Below the pieces are notes generated by a model, which saw nothing but the letters and a program-made list of their open reading frames with translations, had not been told where the DNA came from and searched no databases. A program made the translations under genes and the position numbers. Of a stretch of DNA of 64,000 bases, positions 18,161-26,167 are shown one piece after another. This DNA comes from Streptomyces parvus (GTDB taxonomy: Bacteria > Actinomycetota > Actinomycetes > Streptomycetales > Streptomycetaceae). Location of the stretch: assembly GCF_014648875.1 (NCBI RefSeq), contig NZ_BMRY01000005.1, positions 62,001-126,000 on the forward strand. Reading direction: 5' to 3'. Each line of letters begins with the position of its first letter. Positions within the stretch are counted from its first letter, which is position 1.

Positions 18161-18331
18161 CGCACCTTCGCGCAGCGGCCGTCCGATTCCCCCCACCCGT
18201 ACCGCCACAACCACCGGGACTCAGCCATCACGCAGAAGCCCGAGCACCAGCCCGCACGGAAACCGGCCCAGCGGCCGGCACAGAAACGGACCCGGTCACC
18301 GCGACCGGCCAGGGAAAGGAAACGAGCCTCC

Positions 18332-18706
18332 ATGGCGAACACCGAAGCGACACTGAAGGAAGCGATGAGCTCGATCGAGGGCACCACGGGTGTCGCCCTC
18401 GTCGACTACACGAGCGGGATGGCCCTCGGCACGCTCGGCGGCGGGAAGGACTTCAATCTGGAGGTCGCCGCCGCGGGCAACACCGACGTGATCCGCGCCA
18501 AGTTCCGCACCATGGAGCACCTCGGGCTCAAGGAGGAGATCGAGGACATCCTCATCACGCTGAGCACCCAGTACCACCTGATCCGGCTGCTCAAGACCCG
18601 CGGCGGCAACGGCCTGTTCCTCTACCTGGTGCTGGACGCCGGCCGGGCGAACCTGGCGATGGCCCGCCACCAGCTGAAGAAGATCGAGGCCGAGCTGGAG
18701 GTCTGA
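18332..18706 (+). CDS. Roadblock/LC7-domain protein, last of group
   Basis: 124 residues, ATG 18332 preceded by AGGGAAAGGAAA. Compact Roadblock/LC7 domain: GTTGVALVDYTSGMALGTLG, EDILITLSTQYHLIRLLKTR and LFLYLVLDAGRANLAMARHQL. Close paralogue of the gene at 16423. It lies 171 nt after the third gene of the group, so it may share its transcript or have its own promoter in the gap. No GTPase, kinase or DUF742 gene adjoins, unlike in conservons. Confidence 0.85.
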   Translation: MANTEATLKEAMSSIEGTTGVALVDYTSGMALGTLGGGKDFNLEVAAAGNTDVIRAKFRTMEHLGLKEEIEDILITLSTQYHLIRLLKTRGGNGLFLYLVLDAGRANLAMARHQLKKIEAELEV

Positions 18707-18736
18707 CGCGTCCGGGGCGGCGCGAGGCCGGGGCTC

Positions 18737-19582
18737 TCACTCCACGAACAGACCGCGCGCCGCCGCCCGTACGTCGAACTCCTCCAACCGCGCCTGGGCG
18801 TCCGGAAGTCCGTCGCACATCGCCTCCAGCAGCACCCGGCCGAGCAGCATCGGCGCACAGACGGTGTCGAAGGAGAGCCCGGAGCCGATCGCCGCCGGGA
18901 GCAGCAGATCGCTGTGCTTGGCGACGGGTGCGAACGCGGAGTCGGCGACCGTCACGACGGTCAGCCCCTGGTCCTGGGCGTACGCGAGCGCGTCCACGCA
19001 CTCCTTGGGGTGGCGCGGCAGGGCGAAGCACATCAGGGCGGTGGCCCCGGCCCGGCGGGCGGAGTCGATCCGGTCGGGCAGCATACTGCCGCCCTCGTCG
19101 AGCACCCGGACATCCGGGTGCACCTTGGCGGCGAAGTAGCCGAAGCCGCGCGCTTGCGAGGAGGCGGCGCGCAGCCCGAGCACCGGCAGGGGCCGGGAGC
19201 CGGCGAGCAGCCGCCCGGCCCGTTCGACGGGCGCGGGGTCGGCGAGCACGTCACAGAGGTGCTGAAGGTTCTCGATCTCGGCGCGGACGGCCTGCTGGTA
19301 CTCGTTGTACCGCTCCCCCGTCTCCTCCTGCTCCGCCTCGGCGGGCGCGACCTCGCGCAGGTGCCTGCGCAGCGCCGGATAGCCGTCGAAGCCGAGGGCG
19401 ACGGCGAAGCGGGTGACGGAGGGCTGGCTGACCCCGGCCAGCTCGGCCAGCTCGACGCTGGAGAGGAACGGCGCGTCGGCGGCCCGGCGGACCATGCAGT
19501 GCGCGATGCGCCGCTGGGTGGGCGTGAGCCGGTGGCCCTCGAAGAGCCGCTGCAACCGTGCGGCGGGGCTGCTCCCGCTCAT
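18737..19582 (-). CDS. RpiR-family transcriptional regulator
   Basis: 281 residues, ATG at 19582 with an AAGGGGAC ribosome site. The N-terminal RpiR HTH (about 20-85; LAELAGVSQPSVTRFAVALGF) is followed by a SIS sugar/phosphometabolite-binding domain (about 125-260; AASSQARGFGYFAAKVHPDV, LPRHPKECVDALAYAQDQ). Regulators of this type respond to a small ligand through the SIS domain. A CTATTCA element in its own upstream region matches the inverted repeat before hutU, so histidine catabolism is a possible regulon. That link is inferred. Convergent with the Roadblock gene, 30 nt apart. Confidence 0.9.
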   Translation of the reverse strand: MSGSSPAARLQRLFEGHRLTPTQRRIAHCMVRRAADAPFLSSVELAELAGVSQPSVTRFAVALGFDGYPALRRHLREVAPAEAEQEETGERYNEYQQAVRAEIENLQHLCDVLADPAPVERAGRLLAGSRPLPVLGLRAASSQARGFGYFAAKVHPDVRVLDEGGSMLPDRIDSARRAGATALMCFALPRHPKECVDALAYAQDQGLTVVTVADSAFAPVAKHSDLLLPAAIGSGLSFDTVCAPMLLGRVLLEAMCDGLPDAQARLEEFDVRAAARGLFVE

Positions 19583-19638
19583 GGTGTCCCCTTGCTGGGT
19601 CTTGCCGGATCCGTCGCGCCCGGCCGGCGGCGACCATT

Positions 19639-19645
19639 CTATTCA
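19639..19645. promoter_or_regulatory. CTATTCA half-site upstream of rpiR
   Basis: Identical to the half-site of the perfect inverted repeat at 14772-14798. It sits 57 nt upstream of the RpiR start. No clean second arm is seen at a 13-nt spacing. Confidence 0.4.
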
Positions 19646-19762
19646 GCCAGGAAGGTTGCTGTATGTCCATATGCAGGAGCCCCGTAAAGGGGGGGTTGGC
19701 CCCAGGGAATTCGGGGGCTAGCCCTACTGTCACGGGGAGCTGGACTCCGTACCGTCATCTCC

Positions 19763-20179
19763 ATGGAAGCCCGTGACCACGAGCTCAAGAAGGAGCTCGC
19801 CGCCACCCTCCAGGCCCGCGGCGAGCTGGGTGCGGAGTACGAGTCCGTGCTCATCGAATCGTTCCTGGAGAAGGTCGAGCAGCGCCTCGGCACCACGCTC
19901 GACCGCCGGGTCCGCCGCCAGCTCGCCGAGCAGCAGACGGCCGGCGCCCGAGGCACGCCGCCGGCTCAGCCGGAGACCTTCGGAGAACGGCACGCCCTGG
20001 GGATCGTCTCCCTGATCCTGGCCGTCCCGCTGTCCGCGATCGGTGTCGTGAACGCCGGTATCGGGGGGCTGGTGGTGGCCTGGCTCGGCATCGTCGGCGT
20101 CAACGCGTTCCAGGCGGCACGGGGCGGGGGGCTGTTCCGGCGCCGGGACGAAAGGGCATCGTCCGACTGGAAGGACTGA
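19763..20179 (+). CDS. Small integral membrane protein of unknown function
   Basis: 138 residues, ATG at 19763. A charged cytoplasmic N-terminal part (about 1-70) resembles a helical region with EYESVLIESFLEKVEQRL. It is followed by two closely spaced transmembrane helices (ALGIVSLILAVPLSAIGVVN and GGLVVAWLGIVGVNAF) and a basic tail. It looks like a common Streptomyces integral membrane protein type with no known role. A strong hairpin follows. Confidence 0.8.
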   Translation: MEARDHELKKELAATLQARGELGAEYESVLIESFLEKVEQRLGTTLDRRVRRQLAEQQTAGARGTPPAQPETFGERHALGIVSLILAVPLSAIGVVNAGIGGLVVAWLGIVGVNAFQAARGGGLFRRRDERASSDWKD

Positions 20180-20239
20180 GCCCGGCGCAGGGCCGGGAAG
20201 GACTGCGCCCGGGGAAGGGGCCGTGTCCGGGAGCTCATG

Positions 20240-20298
20240 TCGCGGGGACCGCCGCACCCCCGGTTGCCCGGGGGGCGGGACGACGGCGGTCCCCGCGA
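20240..20298 (+). terminator. Intrinsic terminator of the small membrane protein gene
   Basis: Perfect 15-bp stem (20240-20254 with 20284-20298) with a long GC-rich loop of 29 nt. Confidence 0.65.
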
Positions 20299-20507
20299 GG
20301 GACGCGGACCGGGTCAGGGCCGGTCGCTCGCGTCCGGGCGACGGTGGAGGTCCGGGAGCCGCTCCGTAGTCCGGTGTCGCCGTTCTGGGTGCCGGCGGGT
20401 TTCCCTGCCGACACCCACCAATGTGCCGGAGGCGTGTTAAGCGGGTGCTGCGCGGACGTGACACGCTCGTACCGTTTCCGCGAAGCCCCGCGACCGGCTC
20501 TGCGAGG

Positions 20508-20538
20508 CCCCACGGACCGGCCGGGCCGGTCCGTGGGG
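20508..20538 (-). terminator. Intrinsic terminator of cystathionine beta-synthase gene
   Basis: Perfect 13-bp stem (20508-20520 with 20526-20538), 5-nt loop, starting 9 nt past the stop codon on the minus strand. Confidence 0.8.
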
Positions 20539-20547
20539 GACGGACCG

Positions 20548-21954
20548 TCAGGCCTTCGCCGTGCCCGCGTCCTTGGCCAGGAACGCCAGCAGGTCCTGGC
20601 GGCTCACGACGCCCTTCGGCTTGCCCTCGACGAGCACGATCGCCGCGTCGGCGCCGTCCGTGCCGCTGAGCACGGCCATGAGGTCCTCGACCGGTTCGCC
20701 GGAGCCGACCTGCGGCAGCGGGGCCGACATGTGCTTCTCCAGCGGGTCGCTCAGCGAGGCGCGCTGGGTGAACAGCGCGTCCAGCAGCTGCCGTTCCACG
20801 ACGGAACCGATGACCTCGGCGGCCATCACGTCAGGGTGGCCGGCGCCCGGCTTCACGATCGGCATCTGGGAGACGCCGTACTCGCGCAGTACGTCGATGG
20901 CCTCGCCGACCGTCTCCTCCGGGTGCATGTGGACGAGGGAGGGCATCGGGCCCTCCTTGAAGTCCAGGACCGCACCGACGTTGGCGGAGGTGCCGGAGTC
21001 CTCCAGGAAGCCGTAGTCCGCCATCCACTCGTCGTTGAAGATCTTGCTGAGGTAGCCGCGCCCGCTGTCGGGGAGCAGGACCACGACGACATCGTCGGGG
21101 CCGAGCCGCTTGGCGACCTCCAGGGCGCCGACGACCGCCATGCCGCAGGAGCCGCCGACGAGCAGGCCCTCCTCCTTGGCGAGGCGGCGGGTCATCTGGA
21201 AGGAGTCCTTGTCGGACACCGGGACGATCTCGTCCGTCACATTGCGGTCGTAGGCGCTCGGCCAGAAGTCCTCGCCGACGCCCTCGACCAGATACGGCCG
21301 CCCGGAGCCGCCGGAGTAGACGGAGCCCTCCGGGTCCGCGCCGATGACCTGGACCGCGCCGACACTGATCTCCTTGAGGTAGCGGCCGGTGCCGCTGATG
21401 GTGCCGCCGGTGCCGACTCCCGCGACGAAGTGGGTGATCTTCCCCTCCGTCTGCTCCCACAGCTCGGGACCGGTGGTCTCGTAGTGCGAGCGCGGGTTGT
21501 TCGGGTTGGAGTACTGGTCGGGCTTCCAGGCGCCGGGCGTCTCGGTGACCAGCCGGTCGGAGACGTTGTAGTACGAGTCCGGGTGCTCGGGGTCAACGGC
21601 GGTGGGGCAGACGACGACCTCGGCGCCGTACGCCCGCAGCACGTTGATCTTGTCCGTGGACACCTTGTCCGGGCAGACGAAGATGCACTTGTAGCCCTTC
21701 TGCTGCGCGACGATGGCGAGGCCGACGCCGGTGTTGCCGCTGGTCGGCTCGACGATCGTGCCGCCGGGCTTCAGCTCCCCGCTCTGCTCGGCCGCCTCGA
21801 TCATGCGCAGCGCGATGCGGTCCTTCACGGACCCGCCGGGGTTGAAGTACTCGACCTTGGCCAGGACGGTCGCCTGGATACCTGCCGTGACGTTGCGCAG
21901 CCTCACCAGCGGGGTGTTGCCGACAAGACTGATCATCGAATCGTGGAATTGCAC
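20548..21954 (-). CDS. cbs: Cystathionine beta-synthase
   Basis: Condenses serine and homocysteine to cystathionine in reverse transsulphuration, using PLP. 468 residues from GTG 21954 (VQFHDSMISLVGNTPLVRL). That start was chosen because the family begins there and GGAG lies 6 nt upstream. The PLP lysine is Lys-44 in NPGGSVKDRIA, and the phosphate loop is in EPTSGNTGVGLA. The C-terminal Bateman pair of CBS domains (about 335-460: HMHPEETVGEAIDVLREYGVSQMPIV; VEDLMAVLSGTDGADAAIVLVEGKPKGVVSRQDLL) is complete. O-acetylserine-dependent cysteine synthase is less likely given the CBS domains. The promoter region is shared with the divergent SGNH hydrolase. Confidence 0.94.
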   Translation of the reverse strand: MQFHDSMISLVGNTPLVRLRNVTAGIQATVLAKVEYFNPGGSVKDRIALRMIEAAEQSGELKPGGTIVEPTSGNTGVGLAIVAQQKGYKCIFVCPDKVSTDKINVLRAYGAEVVVCPTAVDPEHPDSYYNVSDRLVTETPGAWKPDQYSNPNNPRSHYETTGPELWEQTEGKITHFVAGVGTGGTISGTGRYLKEISVGAVQVIGADPEGSVYSGGSGRPYLVEGVGEDFWPSAYDRNVTDEIVPVSDKDSFQMTRRLAKEEGLLVGGSCGMAVVGALEVAKRLGPDDVVVVLLPDSGRGYLSKIFNDEWMADYGFLEDSGTSANVGAVLDFKEGPMPSLVHMHPEETVGEAIDVLREYGVSQMPIVKPGAGHPDVMAAEVIGSVVERQLLDALFTQRASLSDPLEKHMSAPLPQVGSGEPVEDLMAVLSGTDGADAAIVLVEGKPKGVVSRQDLLAFLAKDAGTAKA

Positions 21955-22098
21955 CGTGTACTCCGGGATCTCCGAGATGGTCCGGCCCAGAGTATGCGTA
22001 CGGGACGCACTGTGCGTACGGGAAGGAGTACGCGGAGCCCCGAGCGGGGCAAGTAGGTACGTGTACGGCTGTACGGCGAGGAGGAGGTGGACCGGACT

Positions 22099-23115
22099 GT
22101 GTCGAGAGCAAGGGTGGCACGGCGGATCGCGGCGGGCGCGGCTTACGGCGGTGGCAGCATCGGGTTGATCGGTGCGGCGGCCGTGGGCGTGTTCCTGGCG
22201 GAGGTCCAGCTCGCGAAGAGGCAGGTCGGCGGCGGGACGGCTCCGGTTCCGCCGAGCGCGGACGGGCGGTACGGAGTGGCGTTCGCCGGGCCGAACGACG
22301 CCATGCGGCTCGGGATGCTCGGGGATTCGACGGCCGCGGGCCAGGGGGTGCGGCGGGCCGGGCAGACCCCGGGCGCCCTGCTGGCCTCGGGGCTCGCGGC
22401 GGTGGCCGAGCGGCCGGTCGATCTGCGGAACGTGGCCCTGCCCGGGGCCCGGTCGGACGATCTGGAGCGGCAGGTGTCGCTGCTGCTCGCGGATCCGGCG
22501 CGGGTCCCGGACGTCTGCGTGATCATGATCGGGGCGAACGACGTCACCCACCGGATGCCCGCGACCCAGTCGGTGCGCTGTCTGACGACGGCGGTGCGCA
22601 GGCTGCGGACGGCGGGGGCGGAGGTGGTCGTCGGGACCTGTCCGGACCTGGGCACGATCGAGCCGGTCTACCAGCCGCTGCGCTGGCTGGCCCGGCGGGT
22701 CAGCCGGCAGCTGGCGGCGGCGCAGACGATCGGCACGGTGGAGCAGGGCGGGCGGACGGTGTCGCTGGGCGACCTGCTGGGCCCCGAGTTCGCGGCGAAC
22801 CCGCGCGAACTGTTCGGCCCGGACAACTACCACCCCTCCGCCGAGGGGTACGCCACGGCGGCCATGGCGGTGCTGCCCACGCTGTGCGCGGTGCTGGGCC
22901 TGTGGCCGGAGACCGACCGGCTGGACGGCGCACGGCGCGAGGACATCCTCCCGGTGGCCAAGGCCGCGTCCCAGGCGGCCCGGGAAGCCGGTACGGAGGT
23001 CACGGGGGCGCGGGCTCCCTGGGCCCTCCTCAAGCACCGCAGGCGGCGGCGTCTGCCCGCCTCCACGGAACCCACCCCGCACGTCCACCCGGACGCCGCC
23101 CACGGGCACGCGTAA
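22099..23115 (+). CDS. Signal-anchored SGNH/GDSL-family hydrolase
   Basis: 338 residues. GTG 22099 is preferred over in-frame GTG 22087 because GAGGAGGT is spaced about 10 nt before it. An N-terminal membrane segment (YGGGSIGLIGAAAVGVFLAEV) is followed by an SGNH hydrolase domain. Block I is GMLGDSTAAGQGV with the catalytic Ser, the block III Asn is in MIGANDVTHRMP, and block V is DNYHPSAEGYATAA with Asp/His. This points to an extracytoplasmic lipase/esterase-type enzyme; the substrate is unknown. The tail is basic and His-rich. Divergent from cbs. Confidence 0.88.
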   Translation: MSRARVARRIAAGAAYGGGSIGLIGAAAVGVFLAEVQLAKRQVGGGTAPVPPSADGRYGVAFAGPNDAMRLGMLGDSTAAGQGVRRAGQTPGALLASGLAAVAERPVDLRNVALPGARSDDLERQVSLLLADPARVPDVCVIMIGANDVTHRMPATQSVRCLTTAVRRLRTAGAEVVVGTCPDLGTIEPVYQPLRWLARRVSRQLAAAQTIGTVEQGGRTVSLGDLLGPEFAANPRELFGPDNYHPSAEGYATAAMAVLPTLCAVLGLWPETDRLDGARREDILPVAKAASQAAREAGTEVTGARAPWALLKHRRRRRLPASTEPTPHVHPDAAHGHA

Positions 23116-23268
23116 CGGGTGGCGTCACCCGGCGGACCGTGCTGAGCAAGCGCTTAGAAAAGAGTTCCGCATCACACGGCCTGCCGGGTGACCCCGGCGA
23201 TACGTCCGGGTAACTTCCAGAGGAGTTCTGCCGTCCACACAGCCTTCCAGCCCCCTTGGAGCCGCGTG

Positions 23269-24489
23269 ATGCCCGAAGCCGTGATCGTCTCTGCCGCCCG
23301 TTCGCCGATCGGCCGCGCCTTCAAGGGTTCCCTGAAGGACCTGCGCGCGGACGACCTGACCGCCACGATCATCCAGACCGCGCTGGCCAAGGTCCCCGAG
23401 CTGGACCCGAAGGACATCGACGACCTGATGCTGGGCTGCGGTCTGCCCGGCGGCGAGCAGGGCAACAACCTGGGCCGCATCATCGCCGTACAGATGGGGA
23501 TGGACCACCTTCCCGGCTGTACGGTCACCCGCTACTGCTCCTCCTCGCTGCAGACCAGCCGGATGGCGCTGCACGCGATCAAGGCGGGCGAGGGCGACGT
23601 CTTCATCTCGGCCGGTGTCGAGATGGTGTCCCGCTTCGCCAAGGGCAACTCCGACAGCCTGCCGGACACGCACAACCCGCTGTTCGCCGAGGCAGAGGCC
23701 CGCACCGCGGCCCGCGCCGAGCAGACCGGCACCGACTGGCACGACCCGCGCGAGGACGGCCTCGTCCCGGACGCGTACATCGCGATGGGGCAGACCGCGG
23801 AGAACCTGGCCCGGCTCAAGGGCGTCACCCGCCAGGACATGGACGAGTTCGGCGTACGGTCGCAGAACCTCGCCGAGGAAGCCCTGAAGAACGGCTTCTG
23901 GGAGCGGGAGATCACCCCGGTCACCACCCCCGACGGCACGGTCGTCGCCAAGGACGACGGTCCGCGCGCGGGCGTCACCATGGAGGGCGTGCAGGGCCTG
24001 AAGCCGGTGTTCCGCCCCGACGGCCTGGTCACCGCGGGCAACTGCTGCCCGCTCAACGACGGCGCGGCGGCCCTGGTGATCATGTCCGACACCAAGGCGC
24101 GCGAGCTGGGCCTGACCCCGCTGGCCCGGATCGTCTCCACCGGCGTCTCCGGCCTCTCCCCCGAGATCATGGGCTACGGCCCGGTCGAGGCCAGCAAGCA
24201 GGCGCTGAAGCGGGCCGGCCTGACCATCGACGACATCGACCTCGCCGAGATCAACGAGGCGTTCGCCGCCCAGGTCATCCCCTCCTACCGGGACCTCGGC
24301 CTGCCGCTGGACAAGGTCAACGTCAACGGCGGCGCGATCGCGGTCGGCCACCCCTTCGGCATGACCGGCGCCCGCATCACCGGCACGCTGATCAACAGCC
24401 TCCAGTTCCACGACAAGCAGTTCGGCCTGGAGACGATGTGCGTGGGCGGCGGCCAGGGCATGGCGATGGTGATCGAGCGCCTCAGCTAA
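23269..24489 (+). CDS. Acetyl-CoA C-acetyltransferase/thiolase
   Basis: 406 residues from ATG 23269 (MPEAVIVSAARSPIGRAFKG), with TTGGAG upstream. Catalytic Cys-90 is in TRYCSSSLQTSRMALHAI, the conserved His-361 in AVGHPFGMTGAR and Cys-391 in CVGGGQGMAMVIERL, matching the thiolase superfamily. It would run beta-oxidation thiolysis or acetoacetyl-CoA formation; no other fatty-acid gene adjoins to decide which. A terminator hairpin with a T-rich tail follows. Confidence 0.93.
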   Translation: MPEAVIVSAARSPIGRAFKGSLKDLRADDLTATIIQTALAKVPELDPKDIDDLMLGCGLPGGEQGNNLGRIIAVQMGMDHLPGCTVTRYCSSSLQTSRMALHAIKAGEGDVFISAGVEMVSRFAKGNSDSLPDTHNPLFAEAEARTAARAEQTGTDWHDPREDGLVPDAYIAMGQTAENLARLKGVTRQDMDEFGVRSQNLAEEALKNGFWEREITPVTTPDGTVVAKDDGPRAGVTMEGVQGLKPVFRPDGLVTAGNCCPLNDGAAALVIMSDTKARELGLTPLARIVSTGVSGLSPEIMGYGPVEASKQALKRAGLTIDDIDLAEINEAFAAQVIPSYRDLGLPLDKVNVNGGAIAVGHPFGMTGARITGTLINSLQFHDKQFGLETMCVGGGQGMAMVIERLS

Positions 24490-24516
24490 CCCCGTCGAGC
24501 CCCGACCGTGACCGAA

Positions 24517-24557
24517 TCTCCCCCAGGATGTGATCTGCATCCCGGGGGAGAGTTGTT
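24517..24557 (+). terminator. Intrinsic terminator of thiolase gene
   Basis: 14-bp stem with one mismatch (24517-24530 with 24538-24551), 7-nt loop, followed by GTTGTTT. Confidence 0.8.
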
Positions 24558-24700
24558 TCCGCAGGTCAGGCCGGTTTGAGGCTAAACATCGGACCGAAAG
24601 ACCTGTCCATTTCGTGACGTAATGCACTGACAGCCCGTACCGGTACAGGCCAAGCTGATGTAGGAAGTCGGGGGTATCGATTGAGACCGGGAGTATGTCA

Positions 24701-25624
24701 GTGAGCGCCATGTCATTTGCCCTGTTGCTGACCACCGCCGCTGCCACGGCCGTCGGCGCCGCCGCACTGCACGCCGCTCACGGGCTGCGCAAGCAGGTCG
24801 TGGCGCTGCGCACGGAGCTGGCCGCGAGCCACCTTCCCGGCGCCTCGGTGCCACCGCAGAGCCGCAGTACGGCGACTCCCGCCGAGGAGATACGCGCGGC
24901 CGTCGCCGAGGCGCTCGCCGAGGAGCGGGAGCGCGAGCTGGCCGAGGCGCGGGCTTTCTGGGCGGCGCAGGAAGCCCGTGACGCCGCCGACGCCCCGTCC
25001 CTGCTGGGCGGTCTGCCCGGCCTGGGCGACGACGCCCCGTACTACCTGCCCCGGCAGGCCGACTTCGCCGGCCTGGAGTCGATGGACCTGGAGGCGGCCG
25101 AGGCGATGGAGGAGCTCGTCGAGCTGAGCGAGCGGACCCTCGCGGAGCACGAGGTCGGTGAGCTGACCGATCTGCCGACGGACCTGCACACGGAGCTGTC
25201 GACGGACCTGGCGACCGGGCTTCCGGAGACCTCGGAGTTCCCCGAGGACTCCCCCGAGCTGGCCGCCGCCCGCCGCCGCCACCCCTCGCACCCGGACTTC
25301 GTTCCCGTACAGACGCCGGTGGTCACCGACCACGAGCGCACCGTGAACCGTCTCGAGGAGCTGGCCGACACCGCGACCGAGCTGACCGATGTGCGGCCCG
25401 GCCCGCTGGGCACGCTCGATGTGTACGTCTTCGCCGACGGCACCACGCTCTGCATGACCCCGGGCCACCGTGAGACCGCCGAGCGGCTCGCGGACGCGCT
25501 GCGGGCGGGCCGGCAGCCGGTGCTGCTGGGGGGCTCGGGCGTCTCGGGTGCCTATGCGCTGACCTTCTCCTGCGGCGAGGACAACGTGTACATCCTCGCC
25601 GACCGCGTCATCGCCTCGTTCTGA
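24701..25624 (+). CDS. Signal-anchored hypothetical protein
   Basis: 307 residues from GTG 24701, which is spaced 7 nt from GGGAG. The ATG at 24695 is too close to it but would be in frame. One N-terminal transmembrane helix (MSFALLLTTAAATAVGAAAL) leads to a charged helical stretch that may be coiled (EEIRAAVAEALAEERERELAEA). An acidic Leu/Thr/Asp-rich middle section follows, then a small C-terminal domain (LGTLDVYVFADGTTLCMTPGHRETAERLADAL ending in CGEDNVYILADRVIASF). No named family is recognised. The gene stands alone after the thiolase terminator. Confidence 0.8.
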   Translation: MSAMSFALLLTTAAATAVGAAALHAAHGLRKQVVALRTELAASHLPGASVPPQSRSTATPAEEIRAAVAEALAEERERELAEARAFWAAQEARDAADAPSLLGGLPGLGDDAPYYLPRQADFAGLESMDLEAAEAMEELVELSERTLAEHEVGELTDLPTDLHTELSTDLATGLPETSEFPEDSPELAAARRRHPSHPDFVPVQTPVVTDHERTVNRLEELADTATELTDVRPGPLGTLDVYVFADGTTLCMTPGHRETAERLADALRAGRQPVLLGGSGVSGAYALTFSCGEDNVYILADRVIASF

Positions 25625-25663
25625 CCGCCGGGCGCGGGCCGCTCGTACGCGCACCCGCGCCGC

Positions 25664-25981
25664 TCACGCGAAAGCCCGCGCCGCCGCTTCGCCGACATAC
25701 CGCACGGCCTCGTCCAGCTCCTGGGACGGGGCCGTTTCCAGTGCCGCGGCCAGGTCCCGGCCGACGACGGCGAGCTGGTCGCCCACGGCGAACATCCCTG
25801 CGTCCGGCAGCTCCCGCGGCTCGGCGGCCGGGTTCTCCAGCCGCTGCGCCCGGGCGGCGAGCTCCCGGGCGGCGGCCAGCGCCTCGGCGGCGGCACCGCG
25901 CTGGAGGCGGCTCTGCGGGGCCGAGCGCAGCCGGTCGGCGAAACGGTCCACGGCCAGGATCAGGGGCGTCGTATCGAGCAC
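25664..25981 (-). CDS. Small hypothetical alpha-helical protein
   Basis: 105 residues. GTG 25981 is preferred because the protein begins VLDTTPLILAVDRFADRL there, and the longer frame reads through the heptamer repeats. Almost entirely Ala/Leu/Arg helix with conserved-looking AALETAPSQELDEAVRYVGEAAARAFA. Cytoplasmic, function unknown. The ribosome site is weak. Confidence 0.65.
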   Translation of the reverse strand: MLDTTPLILAVDRFADRLRSAPQSRLQRGAAAEALAAARELAARAQRLENPAAEPRELPDAGMFAVGDQLAVVGRDLAAALETAPSQELDEAVRYVGEAAARAFA

Positions 25982-26055
25982 CCGGCCGACCCTACGCGCC
26001 CCGCCCGCGCCCCCGCCAACGGCCCGATCCGCACATCCGCACCGCACGCACCCCT

Positions 26056-26094
26056 CACCCCGCACCCCGCACCCCGCACCCCGCACCCCGCACG
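26056..26094. repeat. Tandem heptamer CACCCCG
   Basis: Five perfect copies of CACCCCG (26056-26090) plus a partial sixth, directly before a strong hairpin. A slippage-prone microsatellite in an intergenic region, useful as a strain marker; no function is evident. Confidence 0.9.
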
Positions 26095-26095
26095 C

Positions 26096-26132
26096 GGAAC
26101 GGCCCGCAGGCGCCATGCCTGCGGGCCGTTCC
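26096..26132 (-). terminator. Intrinsic terminator of the BI-1 family gene
   Basis: Perfect 16-bp stem (26096-26111 with 26117-26132) and a 5-nt loop, 36 nt downstream of the BI-1 stop. Confidence 0.85.
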
Positions 26133-26167
26133 GGTGCTACGGGGTACTGCGGGTACTACGGGGCCGC

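Larger units (their letters stand above)
20180..20547. other. Gene-free interval between convergent genes
   Basis: 368 nt with no convincing ORF. It contains a strong terminator for the membrane protein (20240-20298) and one for cystathionine beta-synthase (20508-20538). I see nothing else in the middle section. Confidence 0.7.

Noticed and set aside
16423..18706. Conservon (cvn) operon
   Set aside because: No sensor kinase, DUF742 or GTPase gene adjoins; only Roadblock-type members are present.
21955..22098. SAM riboswitch or T-box in front of cystathionine beta-synthase
   Set aside because: The 144-nt gap has no recognisable aptamer blocks; only repeated CGTACGGG-like words are seen.
26056..26094. 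Short repeats considered as CRISPR or regulator sites
   Set aside because: A 7-bp pure tandem without spacers is a microsatellite.
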